Shown here one piece after another: positions 1 through 13,200 of a stretch of DNA of 64,000 nt. This stretch comes from Azolla caroliniana (lineage: Eukaryota > Polypodiophyta): positions 4,712,001-4,776,000 of the forward strand of contig JBHGNT010000010.1 of the NCBI GenBank assembly GCA_043228905.1, written 5' to 3'. Positions within the stretch are counted from its first letter, which is position 1; the number at the start of each line of letters is the position of its first letter. The notes below the pieces were generated by a model. That model had not been told where the DNA came from and made no database searches. It was given only the letters and a program-made list of their open reading frames with translations. The position numbers were made by a program, and so were the translations under genes.

Positions 1-108
1 GATATGGCACATGATCAAACAGTCAAACTGTGATAGGACATTACTTGCAGTAACATCCCTGATTTGTATATTATCTCATAGCTTTTGTATTATATACTTA
101 TTTTATAG

Positions 109-1778
109 GAGCCAGTACCACATATTGTTGCTCGACCATCCCCCAGTAACATCCTAGAATGGCGTATGTATTATTGTTCATTATGAGTTGTACACAGTTT
201 GGATACTTGACATTACTTACAGTTAGTCTTTTTGTGTCTCACAGATTTTGTTTTGGAAGGGAGTGACGGAACACCTTTTGCAGGCAATGATGCAATTTGT
301 GTTTTGATAAAATGCATTTAGACCTCCTTGATTTATTGGTTAGAAGTGTAATTCAGGAACTTAAACCTTTGTACATGCAGGTGGAGTTTACCATGGCAAG
401 GTTAAATTTCCACCTGAATATCCCTTTAAACCTCCAGGCATAAGGTGATTATACAATTTAATTTTGACTATAGCTTGAAGATTGGAGATTGTTGAATATA
501 AGATTATTATACCATCTTTCTAACTTGGGAAAGTTTCATTCTTTTGTCCATATTTGCAGCATGATCACTCCTAATGGGCGGTTTGCCACCCATAAAAGAA
601 TTTGCATGTCTATGAGCGACTGTAAAGTTTCCAACTCATTTCATAATGTTTGTTTGCTTAATCATCAAATCTATGAGGTTTTTGTTGTCGATGAGATCTT
701 AGAGATTCTGATTATTCTCGGTTTTCAACTTCGCAGTTCATCCCGAAACTTGGAATCCGATGTGGTCAGTTTCAAGGTATTTTCAAGAATGTCTACAAAT
801 ATGACCTTTACCTTAGCTAAATAAAATGACAACGTTCTATAATTTATTCATTTCATCGTGCATGGGGTAATAGATATGAGCCACATTACAGAAAACATAT
901 ATAAATGGTGATATTTTGGGATCTGAAGATCAAGATTAAATGTACAGTTAACTTAAGTGCCATTCATTAGTAATACAGTGTTAACAGTAACTCAGATGTT
1001 CGACACTTACTGTCTGTTGTATATTATATTTCTATTTAACAGATACTATTTGATTAACCATTTTGTGTAACTTATTTTGTAATTATATTGCAGCATTCTT
1101 ACAGGACTGCTGTCGTTTATGGTAATCATTCTTTCTATTGTTGATTTTGCACTTATTAACCTGCTGTAACGTGTTATCCTCGATGTGCTCTGCACATATT
1201 AAATGTTGTCGGTATACGCACAGATGGATAATACCCCTACAACAGGCAGTGTCTCTTCCACCCCAGAAGAAAAGAAACGGTTAGCTCAAGAATCACTGGC
1301 GTTTAACTGTAAAAGGTAAGGGAAATGCATGCAAATCTGGAAAGAGTGCGTTTTATAAATAGATATCAATGACCTCTGTTTAATGTTTTTAATCCTAGTA
1401 CCAACTTATATGTAATGGCAGTCCAACCTTCACCAAAATGTTTCTTTAATGTATTTCAGCTCATCATACTGTTTTTTATCGTGCTGCAGCCCAATCTTCA
1501 GGAAAATGTTCCCAGAGTATGTAGAGGGGTATATGCAGCAACAGAATGATCCCAAGGATAATGCGAAAAAATCAGAAGCGAAGGTAGAGAGTGGAGAGAA
1601 TATAGAGATAGAGAATGGAGAAATAACCCCAATTTCAGAAGGAAAAGAAACACAGAGTACTGGCAAGCAGAAAGGATCAATGGCAAAGTTCCCTATGTGG
1701 CTTACTGCTATTCTCTTTGCTCTCTTTGCAAGTATCATGGCTTTGCCTCTTCTAACCTTAGATTTTGCTCAGTTGTGA
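109..1778 (+). CDS. UBC6/UBE2J-type ubiquitin-conjugating enzyme E2, tail-anchored (5'-partial)
   Basis: This is an E2 of the UBC6/UBE2J2 family (Arabidopsis UBC32-34 type), which charges ubiquitin for ER-associated degradation at the ER membrane. Exons inferred from splice sites and unbroken phase are 109-163, 245-283, 381-444, 560-621, 737-776, 1094-1121, 1224-1315 and 1490-1778, giving 222 residues and a TGA stop. The motif TPNGRF is followed by RICMSMSDFHPETW, whose Cys (codon 603-605) is the family's catalytic residue. A linker rich in Glu, Lys and Asn leads to a hydrophobic C-terminal anchor (about 1689-1760, WLTAILFALFASIMALPLL). The N-terminal exon (about 20-30 residues) must lie left of the window, because 1-108 reads as intron. 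The intron after 283 starts with GC rather than GT (CAG|GCAATG). An in-frame acceptor at 1459 could add 10 residues. Confidence 0.93.
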
Positions 1779-4265
1779 GATGCTTTGGAACTGTCAAATA
1801 TATGGTATGTCCTCTCAAAGCTTGGAAGAGGTTGTAATTCTCTTTGAGATAGCTAACTATCTATCTATCTATATATACAGAAATACTATGTTGTCTGCCA
1901 ATTGCTTACGTACTTTCCGCACATCGTGTTCCAAGATTAAATGTGACGTGGGTGTCTGGTCTTCAAAAATACTGTGAAATATGCAATGTTGTGGAACATA
2001 AAAAAGCGATGGCTTGATGAAGCTTTTCTTATTAATAGAGATATGGTGATTTGAAGAACTGCCTCTAAAGGATAACACCAATGCAGTTGGTTTTAGAAAT
2101 GCTGATGATTACAATATGCACGTTTTGACATCATGAACCTAGTGAAAAAGTGACATATAAAATGGGTAATATATAAAGCCCTTAAATGCATCAAATGGGT
2201 TTTCCATAAATGCCAGTTGTCGTATGCTTGTACATTAGATATTTCTACCTGTTTCTTGATAGCGAGAACTACTTGGTACCAAAGCTTTGCACTTTATGAT
2301 ATGTCTTCTTGCTTGTGGTCTCTTGGTTTTTGTTAAGTCATCAGTTTTGGGAGTGAGAAGAGTCATGGTGGCAATCTTTTCAAACTTGCATCATATTAAG
2401 TTATGGAAGAAAAGCAATGAGGTGAGTTACGGAGAAGTATTGAAGTGGTTGTATGAAGACAAAAAAAAGGTTTAGTTGGATTGATATTGGTAGTGTATTT
2501 TTGTTTTACTATTTTGCACCATAAGATAAATGTACAGCAAAAGGACGATTAATTATATATGAATGTACACACATATATATAGCTTCAGAAGGGATAAGTT
2601 GCTTTATCACAAACTGGAAATTTGTGACTCCTACCAAGACGTCAAATCTGTTAGAGGTATTCAATTCCCTTTGTCAGAAAAGGGATAGCATTGTTTTCAT
2701 TGAAAATGAAGTACTGTACAACTTTAGTTTTGAGTCCTAAAAAAATGTCTTGCTTGGTTCTTTTACACTCCAATCCAATATGGGCATCTGTTTTTTTGGC
2801 GCATGTGATGATGCAAGGCTATCTTCAATGTCAAGAACCAGTGTAAAGTTTGAAATGCAGAGATTCAAGTGTAGCTGACATATATACTCCCTTTTTCATA
2901 GTAAACCAGCTGCAGAGGTTAAAGTGCATCTGACAAATATTTTCCCTTTCAATTGTGAAGAATGTAATATCTATGATTTCCAAGAAGGGATATTTTACAT
3001 TAAATGTTGGGCATTTATAACAATAATGAGATACGGCGCTTACCAACAAAATGGAGTAAATGCACTTCTAAATGATAAAACCAATGATACATCAAACAGT
3101 ATTTTTGCAACAAAGGAAAACTCAGACATTTGGCTTTTCATTTGTCTGAGAGGGTACTATGTTGTGGCTTCTGATTTAACGTTTCAAAACCTTCATTTTA
3201 CTCCCAATTTTTTACTTAGTTCCATTCACATTAACAAACTCATCCCTTGCTTCACTACCAAACAAACAAGTGAAATATGGGCTCCATTCACATTAACAAA
3301 CTCATCCCTTGCTTCACTACCAAACAAACAAGTGAAACATGGGCAAAGTGTCAATAGTTCACTGCAATACATTGCATTGCGTCCTCTTATAATGGAACAC
3401 ATTATATATCAAGATATCACGCATTGCATTAAATAAACAAACCTTTAAGCACTCCATAGAGAAGAAAATCTAATAAATCAAAAGATTAGATACGATACCC
3501 ATCCATTTAAAGAATAAAAGATTTTAAGTCCTAGTTTTGAAGGCTTTTCAAGCCACGCTTTCAAAGCAACATTAGATTGTCTTTGAGAGGAAAGACTTGA
3601 TTAATATAAAACAGGGAGCACACCTAAAAGAAACTCCAAAACAGTATTGATAGTACTTGACACCATGAATGGAGCGACATGTGTAATTTGAATGTACATT
3701 CCATCCTGGGATGAATAATCAATCAAAAAACTGATGACTTAACTGCTTGCAGATTTCACGGGCTAGCTAATTGGTTATTTAAGTCACGTCGAAATGCCCA
3801 AAATCACTGTAATCCGTAAGCTATGCAACCCATAGCATAGATACTCGAATGCTTTTCTATGAAATCAGAATGGATCATTATAGCAAAGGGGTACAGTCAA
3901 TTCACACCAAAATTTACTGTAAAATGAAATTCTATATTACAACAGACCAATCCAGTTGTGTCCATCAAAGTCAATCATCATCATCATCATTGAAAGAGGA
4001 TATGAATTCCCATTTCAACTTTCAATAACAATAGTATAAAAGAAACCTCAGGAAGCTCTGTATGTGATTGTTGTTGTGATTGAGCAGAGCACGTAACTTT
4101 TATTGGTCTTCCAAGAGAGAAGATGACATGAACTAACCTTCTTTTGTGTAGTGTTTGAATTATGAAGTTCCAATATACAAGAGAGAAAGGAAAACTTGGA
4201 TGGGATTAATCAACACTTGGGGAAAAAGCCTTTAGCGTCTAAAATGATAGTAATCTTAAAGAACC
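1779..4265. other. Convergent intergenic region with both 3' UTRs
   Basis: The E2 gene (+) and the PP2A B'' gene (-) converge here, so both 3' UTRs should lie in this stretch. No protein-coding frame is recognised. A short CTAT repeat occurs at about 1858-1875 and an AATAAA hexamer (+ strand) at 3432-3437, which seems too far from the E2 stop to be its main signal. A 62-bp tandem duplication is listed separately. Confidence 0.6.
3221..3344. repeat. 62-bp tandem duplication
   Basis: Two adjacent copies of a 62-bp unit starting TCCATTCACATTAACAAACT (3221-3282 and 3283-3344). They differ by about one substitution near the end (TGAAATATGG versus TGAAACATGG), so the duplication is recent. No coding context is seen. 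Confidence 0.9.
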
Positions 4266-7200
4266 TCAGAATGGTGATTCGAGGGGTTCATCCCACACTT
4301 CTCCACTACCGTTTGATGCATCTTCCCCGTTCTCCTCCATTGATAGACGTATGTATTCGTGATGAGCAAACCTATCCCATTCAGTTAAGGTATGTTCCTC
4401 ACGCTCCTGCAACATTTTATTTTTATACAGACAGTTTCAATTTCATCAATCATCATCGACAATATCTCAAGTCTTAAGTAGAAAGTAATTATATTAACAC
4501 CAAAGGGAATAACGTGTAAAGAAGTGTTTTTACATGTAGAACACATTATGTTTGAGGAAAGATTATATTAATTGTGTAATCATGATTGTGAATGTTGTTT
4601 GATCTTGTAGGGTTATTAGGGTTCCCATTTTAAGAGTCTTTCAAGCCAAGTGTCCTATGAGAACCAACAGATTTAAAACCATGATTGTGTCATGTGATAT
4701 TTGAGAAACAAACATCAGTAAGTTGAAATAGAAAACTTCAGGTAGAAAATCTAGTAAGCAGATGAGGATGGGCTACGTATGTTTTACCTGACGAATGAGA
4801 ATTGGATCCCTCATCTCAAAAGCCACAAATTTGTTCAGATTGAAAAGGACATTGAAGAAATTCCCTGACAACTTACACCTCTTTAGGTCTCGCAATGTTA
4901 ATATTCCCTCGTTCTGCAAAATATGCACACCCAATAAATGAAAAGAAAATTATGCAAAAGTTAAATACAAACGATATAAGCCCCCGGTTTGCTACAATTT
5001 TGAAAACAAATTTTTACACTACAAGCTATATGAGAATGAAAATCAAACCTCTGGGCCAACCATATCCATCATTTGACAAACAATATCCTCAAACAAGACT
5101 GGTTCATGTGCCATGCATTCCATTCGGTGGAGCTGTTCTTCATAGAAATATAACATTTCCTTTGGTGTAATTATACCATCAGAATCTAAATCGATGCATT
5201 TAAACCTGTACAGAAAAATCATTTCATATCATTGAAAAATAGTATTTATGTAGCTTAGCTATTGGCATATGAATTTATACAGAAACCCACCAGAATAACC
5301 ATTTTTCCTTTTTGTCCTTGAAGTTTTCACTACGTAAACAAAATGCTATGATATTTCGATATAAAAGCGAAGAGGCAAATAGAGAAAACATTGTACCAAT
5401 ACTCAAGACTTGTTTCTGATGTCTTGTCTTCTTCTGATAATATGAACCAAACAAAGTCTTCATATCCCATCTTCCCTGATACCTTGCTTGTGAACTTTCT
5501 AGGAGCCTAAAAGAAAAAAGAAAAAACATAACATGCAACATGTCCTGTATTTCTAAATACTATATGTACTTCAAAGAAATGCATTTAATTCCGCATAGAG
5601 ACACTGCCCTTATCATCTGATACCATACGCACAAAAACATACCTGAGAAAATATTCTATCCACAATTCTCCATGTCAGTGAATGGTTTCCATATCGCAAA
5701 AGGTCATCCTTGTCGATAAGGAAATCATGATCAGTATCAAGCTCCCAAAATTTGCAGTAGATTACATAGAAATGTTCGTAAGAGAAGTACCTATTGAAAA
5801 AAGAAAATTCTGAAACAGTCCTTATATGTTCACCTTTATTCCTCTTTTCTTTAAATATACGCATACATTATATACGCATGGATGATAACACACTCCCAGA
5901 GCCCACAAAAACATGCATGGGAAGCACACGTACATACACATAAATACATAAAACCTGTCATGTAACTGTCAAGCTAAGGTAGCAGCTTACTTGAGCACTC
6001 TGTTTATATCATCTTCAGCCTCAACTTGTTGAAAAGCATTGATTAGATTGCTACGCTTTAATTCCCTCAGCTGCATGCAACCATTTCCTGACCTGTTTAC
6101 GTGGTAGAAAATTCTGTAGACAACAGTTTCAGCTGCATAACAAGAAAAAACGATAAGTTCATCTTTTTCCGAACAGATGGACTACCATATTGCCATGCCA
6201 TACTTTTACCAACAAGGTTCAAATCTCACTAACTGCCTTTATTTATTAGATTGCAGTAGATACTGCACAATTTAGGGGTTGATTGCATGACCAAGTCTTT
6301 GTTAGACAATCTTATCACTCTTGAGCTGTATCCGCCTACTTTTTGTTGCTAAGAGGTATTATATTATGCCATAGGAAGGATACACAAATAGTTACACAGT
6401 CACAAAGTGCAGGTAGGATTCGAAAAGGATAATCAGGTAAACAAGAAACAAGCAAATGACACATAGTCAATGGGATGCCTACCCTCTCTGAGAGGAGAAT
6501 TTGTCAACTATGTCATACAGAGTCAGATTCTGATGAGCACTACACATGCCCGCCCCTACACAGTATATAATGAGTTCCAAGGATGCATCCACTACCTCTC
6601 TAGCACATAAAAGACATGTACAAATGACAGATGTCAGACTTCTTTGGAAAGCTGTGCCAAGAGACATTGGATCATGTACAGCCAGCAATGTGTAGATAGA
6701 TATTACCTCACCAAGCATTTCAATCAGTTCACTGCAGGTATCAAGAATATGTGGATCATCACATAGATGATGTTGCCTACATCAAAAGATGAAGAATATC
6801 ATTACACAAGATCCAGCAAGATCCACCAAACAGTTCACTACAGATGACATTGATGTCATACGGCATCATTCTACGAAAATGTTCATGGACAGATCCACTC
6901 ACAGACTCCTTCCAGGTTTGCTTATTTGTTACATTGTATTAACCCCATATTAATCATACTATGGTCCCTATATTATTGTTGTTTGATTGCAACCTAGCCA
7001 TACAAGTTAGGTACAATGTAATTGTTTTTATATTAATGGCCATTCTATAAGATTCATGTGGATGTAACTTTTTCTCTTATGGCATGACATGGAGACATAT
7101 CCTTAGAAGGCATTGGTGTGATCATTTAGCCCTGGACATGGACATGCACATGGATGTGTGTGGCAATCTTACATGGTGGACTCGAAATAGTATAGTGTAC

Positions 7201-10200
7201 TTCAGTTAGGGTACTAGGTACTTATATACAGGATAGATGACCAAAGCATTTATTTGTGAATGTTGATTTTCGTCCATGGATTACTTTGACTTTTTGAAGA
7301 TGTCCGTAGGTGAATATGTCTCAAAACCCCATATTGAGCACAACACAAAAGGACTCCCAATATGTGCCATAATCTCCAATACCTAAGAAATCCAAGCACA
7401 ATCCTTAAATGCAGAAGGCAGTCTAACCTCCCCTTGAGCAAACACATTGATAAGGAGGTTTTGACACTCCACTCAAAGAATTCCACACAGATATGAAGCA
7501 GTGATTGAATCAGAGCCCAGTACTCAATATCAAGGTCAAAGAGATACAAGCCCTAAGCCAAGTAGGATTTAGGAGAACCTCTTCTACCACCGCCCACATC
7601 GTTACATTACATTGTTAGGTTGACCATACAGAGGGGCAAAAGTAGCACTTATATGGATGCATCATAGATTTTCTATAGAGCCTTTGGTATTTATACCCAG
7701 GGAATGTTTCCTACAAAGACTTCATTCATTGATTCCCACTGACATGATGTGGACATGCATGGACTCCATAACCAAGTGTTGAGACGAGTTAGGTGTCCAG
7801 GGGGGCTATCAGAGGTAATCACAAGCACCATTTCAGTGAAGCAAGAATTCCCACTCTTCCCTATCTCCTTTGGGCTATATGTCAATAAGGTAGCAGACAA
7901 TGTCACATATGAACGGAGTAAGAGAATTGACATATTAAGTACACCTGTCCACACTTGTCTTTACAATGATGACATAATCTTGATCTCTGAATCTTATGCA
8001 GGTCTACAACAACGCCTTTGATGTTTTTTGCCACGAAAAATGGCTGATCATAGTAAACCTAGGAAAGACTTAAGGCCATGATCTTCCACAAGATCTCTTC
8101 ACCCTATCAGGTATGCAAATCTGGCTGATCATAGTAAACCTAGGAAAGACTTAAGGCCATGATCTTCCACAAGCTCTCTTCACCCTATCAGGTATGCAAA
8201 TCGAAGTAGTTGATGCTGGAAGGTGATAGGCCCAGAACTGATCTCTCCCTTCTGTAATCTCTCTCTGCACATTTTCTCTCTGTAGATTTACTTTACTCCA
8301 ACATTTATTACAGTTGACTTTTAGATCTTACAATACCTATAACAGCATTTAAAGCATTGCTCCATTCTCTACATTCCTCCACTACTTTTAACTCATTATG
8401 TACCAAGGAATATTCATCTCCTTAGATAAATGCCTGGATTACAAAAACCCACTCTCATTTTTGTATTTAAAGACTTTGAGCCTCACGAAGAAATATAGTT
8501 CTTGTTTTAGGTTATTGTTAAGCTGCTGCTAGCCTTTTTGGCATCTTACAACTGTTCATAACAGTTTTCTCCCAGTTCACTCCTACATATGGGTACATTT
8601 CTATGACCAAAATCATATAGATGACTTGATCTCTGAATCTCGCACAAGGTCACGATCTTCCACACTCTATCAGACAGGCAATTGAAGAAGTGGACTCCTA
8701 TGTATATTTAGAAATTACATTTACAAGCATGAATGGACCCAAGTCACAAAGCATCAATTCACTCAAGGATTTGCAGCTTTTGCGTTGCTAGAAATGCCAT
8801 GTCATCAGGTACACTTCAAGAACACAATACAAAATGTATGGTTATTCAACACCATGATTATCCTTGTCCTAATGTATAGTGCAACTACATGTGGGCTCCA
8901 CACCTCCCCATATATATGTAGATACAAAATAGAGCGTTTTCTAGTCATAATGTTTTCATAGATGATGCATAGCACAGGGCATTTACCCACATGAGATCAT
9001 CCATGCTGGACTGGCAGCATCCCCAATGATGGTATAGAAGCATTATTCCTGAAAATGAACCTCATCAACTAGATTTGAGCCATGCCACCTCGAAAGATTA
9101 CACCAAAAGGCATTTAAAAAATCAAAGCCACTAGTAACAGCAGCACATGTAGAAAGATCACAGTACTAATGGGTGATGAAGATGGAGATGGCAGAAACCG
9201 CAATAATCACAAGGCATTGTTCTGATCAATGACTGGTATCCAATGGCTTTGGTAGCTCCCTAAATGAAGGTATGTAAGGTTCAGACTTCTGTACTCAAAA
9301 CAACTTGCTAAACAGAGAGATATTTGTTGTTGGTATGCTGAGACACAACAACAGTTCAACTCGCATGGCATAAGCATAACTGCACTACCCCTGTTCCAAT
9401 ATAGCTTCGATTGTCCCCATCTAAACATGACCAAGGTGGAAAAGAATGGAGTGATCCGAATTGACATTATCAAATTGGATGACAGAAATATTTGGAGAGA
9501 CCATTTTTCTCAATGATTGCCTACATGATAAGGAGCAAAGCATTGGTGTCCTAGGATCATAGTTGTAAACTACTTGCCATATAATACTCCTGTAAAGTAT
9601 TTTGAAAGTATTCTACCTTTCCTTTAAATACTTAGAATCACTGTTCCAAAGATAAAAAACGTAGAATATGCAGAGAATACATTGAATACTTTAAATGCTC
9701 TCTTGCAGGGGGACTTATTTCGTGGTGTTCACACCTGCAACAAATTGTTGCACTCTCTACTACAAAAGCTAAGTATATATCAGCTACAAAGTTTTTAAGG
9801 AGGCCATATGGTTAGCTCTCTTGTATATTGAGCTTGGCCCTCCCAAAGCAAAATCCAGTCCTACATTCTGATAATCAAAGTGCCATATGTTTAGCAAAGA
9901 ACCCTGTTTATCATGCAAGGACTAAACATATTGATATTCAACATCATTTAATTAGAGAGGTGATAGAGAATGGTGTAATCCAACTAGTAAAGATTGATAC
10001 CACCAAGAATCTGGCAAATTTTCTAACAAAGTGTTTATCAAAGACACTTCACCAACACTGCCTTGAGCAAGTGGGAGTTATCTAGTAGAGTAACCTGGTT
10101 GCTTTAAGTGGGAGGTTGTTGGGATTAAAGTCTCTTAGACTGCTCCTATTAAACTAGAAAAACATTTTCATATAATTTAATAGGACCAACATAAGGGACT

Positions 10201-13200
10201 TTCATCACAACACAGAATACATTAAATACATTGAAATATTTTAAATACATCCTATATTCATATTAAATCTACCCATTGTTTTTAGGCCAAATTTTTATTT
10301 ATTTTTAGGAAACATAAAAAATACTTATTAAATATGTACAATACATGTAATACTTACAATACTTTAAATGCATGGAACATTTTGAAATGGCCATTTAAAA
10401 TGTAGAATATGTGTTATATATATATATATATTACCATAGTCATAGTCATCATAAAAAAGTCATAGGGGAACTTGAACCCATGACCCTTATTATATATATA
10501 TCTAAGCTTTAACCAATAATTATCATTTTATATATATTATTTATAATATAGATAACTTGGCTATATACTTAACATTACGAGGTATCTCCAACCCACAAGG
10601 CTAATGCATGATAACCTAATAGTATGCTTGCATGAATGCCTAGATTGCATGGATGCAAGGTGGCAAGCATGAATGGGTTCAAACATGCTTTGTAAGCACG
10701 TGCTTTAATATTTATGACTACATCATAAAACCTATATGGCGCCGCATTAGAAGTAATATTCCGCAAGCAAGAATGGCATGTGAGTATGTACGTATGATGA
10801 ATACAAAGATATATATGGGTTGAAGTAGCACATTGTGATGATAAACATTATTTGGCAAGTTGTTAAATTCCTCATAGAGAGTTCAAAAACTATAATTTGT
10901 ATGAGCTAGATCGTGATGATCCTTTTTCCAATATGTGTGATGACATTCTTACATATGAAAAGATTGGAAAAGTGCTGGTTGTGGGACATTTTAATACTAG
11001 AGTTGTAACTTATCAAAATGTGAAAGTTCATAATACTATATCATGGTAGGCTTCTCATACACATATGCTTAATTGCAAAAACTTGAAGATTCTCAATGGT
11101 AGCCATGTATTTCTAATGAAAAATGTTTTGACATGTCTCCTAACCTCAAGAGGAGGAAGTGTAATTGACTATGTAATGGTGAAAGAATGTGATGCATCCA
11201 TGGTGAATACATTCAGAATTGGCCCATTGTCATTAGACTCAAAACCACAAGCCTTATACTTGCACATTTCAACCAAAGTCTCATGCAATGATCAATGCAT
11301 TACAGTACAAAAGAGGCACGTAATGAAACTTGCAATCAAAAAGCTAATCTATCTGCAGATGAGGTTCAAAATTATGTCAAGAAACTCTCCCTTAGTGGAG
11401 ATGTGGAAACAATTTGGGAGCAAATGAAGGATGTCATTCTCAAGGTAGGGTATCAATGTTTCAGTGCACATATAGGTGGAATGCTCAAGCTTGCAAAAGT
11501 TAAAAATGCAAAAGTTCATATTATATCAATATTGAAAGAATGGTGGGGAGAAAGAAGAGGCGATATTATCAAATGCAAGAAAGGAAGAAAACACAAATGT
11601 TTAAAATCCAGCCAAAGTTAGCAAAGTTAGCATGGAAACAACTCAAGGGCAAAAACGAAGGTATGATGGGTCAATTTATTGATAGAGATAGAACAATATG
11701 TACATAAACTTTATATGCACTACAAGGTAATGCCTATGACATTTTGAGTATGGGAACACCATATAATGTATGTCTGCCTAATGAAGATGTCATTAGTCGG
11801 GCACAAAAGATGTCCATTAGCAAAGTGGTGGGTACAACTTTAATGATAAGTGAGCTCTTGATACAAACAAGACCACAAACTCAGAAATGGACAGTAACTA
11901 TCATGGATCGTGCTATGAAGCAATGTTTTCCAAACGATGGGCTGAAGGATTAGATTAAACCAATCCAGAAAGGAAGATTAGCTCATGGATTGACCAATCA
12001 GGTTCTAGAACAAAATATTCCACTATCAATCATTTGGTTACACTTACGAGTAATTATGGAAGAAAGTCAACTTCAAGAGAAAACACTATATTGTTGTTTT
12101 GTGAACTTCAAGAAAGCCTTTTTACACTATATCAAAAAGTGAGTTCAAGAGAAAAAATGATTATACCTAAGAGTAATTATTGAAGAAAGTCAACTTCAAG
12201 AGAAAACATTGCATTGTTGTTTTGGAAAAGAATGATAAAGATCAGAATGTCATTAGAGTATCGCGAGTGTATGAGAAATTTAGATGCTCATGGAAATGGA
12301 TAGCGGTTTCTTGAAGCACTTATTGAGCAACATGGGATAAAAGCAAGGGTGTCCACTCTCTCCCACAATCATTGGTCTATGCATCAATAAACTTGAAGAA
12401 ATAGTAAACAAGGGTACAAAAAGGAGAAGAACTAGATAGCTCAAAACTCATGCAAGGGCTTTTTTTATACTCTTGTATGCCAATGATGTTTATTCTCATA
12501 TACTTTGGATAATATGCAACACTTACTTGATGTATCGGAAGCATTCTATCAAATCCATGCACTAATTGTTAACGAGTACAAAACAAAAATGATGGCAGTA
12601 AAGGTGATTCAACCAAGACACTACAACCATGATCGTCTCAATGAATGAATAGGCTCATGCCATAAGTGGCATGAGGTTGAACAAGCCTTAGGAATGAGAG
12701 TGTAAGAGCAACAGTCATCTAGAAAATCATAAAGTAAATACTAAAAGCTTTAGTGAGCAATGGGATTTCAAATTTTTTCAAATGCACCATTGGTGTTAAC
12801 CAAGGATGCCCACTCTAAACAACTCTATTTGGTCAATGCATTGAAGAATTCGAACAAATGGTTGTCAAATTTTTAAATGAAGAAGTATTCAACAAGTTGC
12901 TGCTCGGATTGTAGTCACCATGTCTTTGTTGTATGCAGATGATGTGCTTTTAGCAAAAGTTTTAGATGACATAAAAGTTTTATGAGTACATTGGAAGACT
13001 TTAGCGTGCCTACTAAGTTGAGTGTCAATAGCTCTGAAATGAAGATTATGCTTGTGAAGAGCCAAAATAAAGATAAACGGTGTATTATGCGCCACTTGAA
13101 ACCATGGAAAGATTTAAATACCTCGGTCGTAAAGCTCCCTCAAATAATAGATGGAAAGAACATGCTAACCCATGCAAGCAGGAAAGAGATCTTATTATGC

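Noticed and set aside
2924-3436. 170-codon + strand frame across the 62-bp duplication
   Set aside because: No domain, no splice or promoter context, and the frame is lengthened by the tandem duplication.
6200-6245. A tRNA-derived SINE from AAGGTTCAAATCTCAC
   Set aside because: Only a box B-like match; no box A at the right spacing, no poly-A/T tail or target duplication seen.
10440-10500. A functional tRNA gene from the CTTGAACCCATGACC segment
   Set aside because: No acceptor-stem pairing and long TA-repeat in place of the anticodon arm; more likely an LTR-terminus relic.
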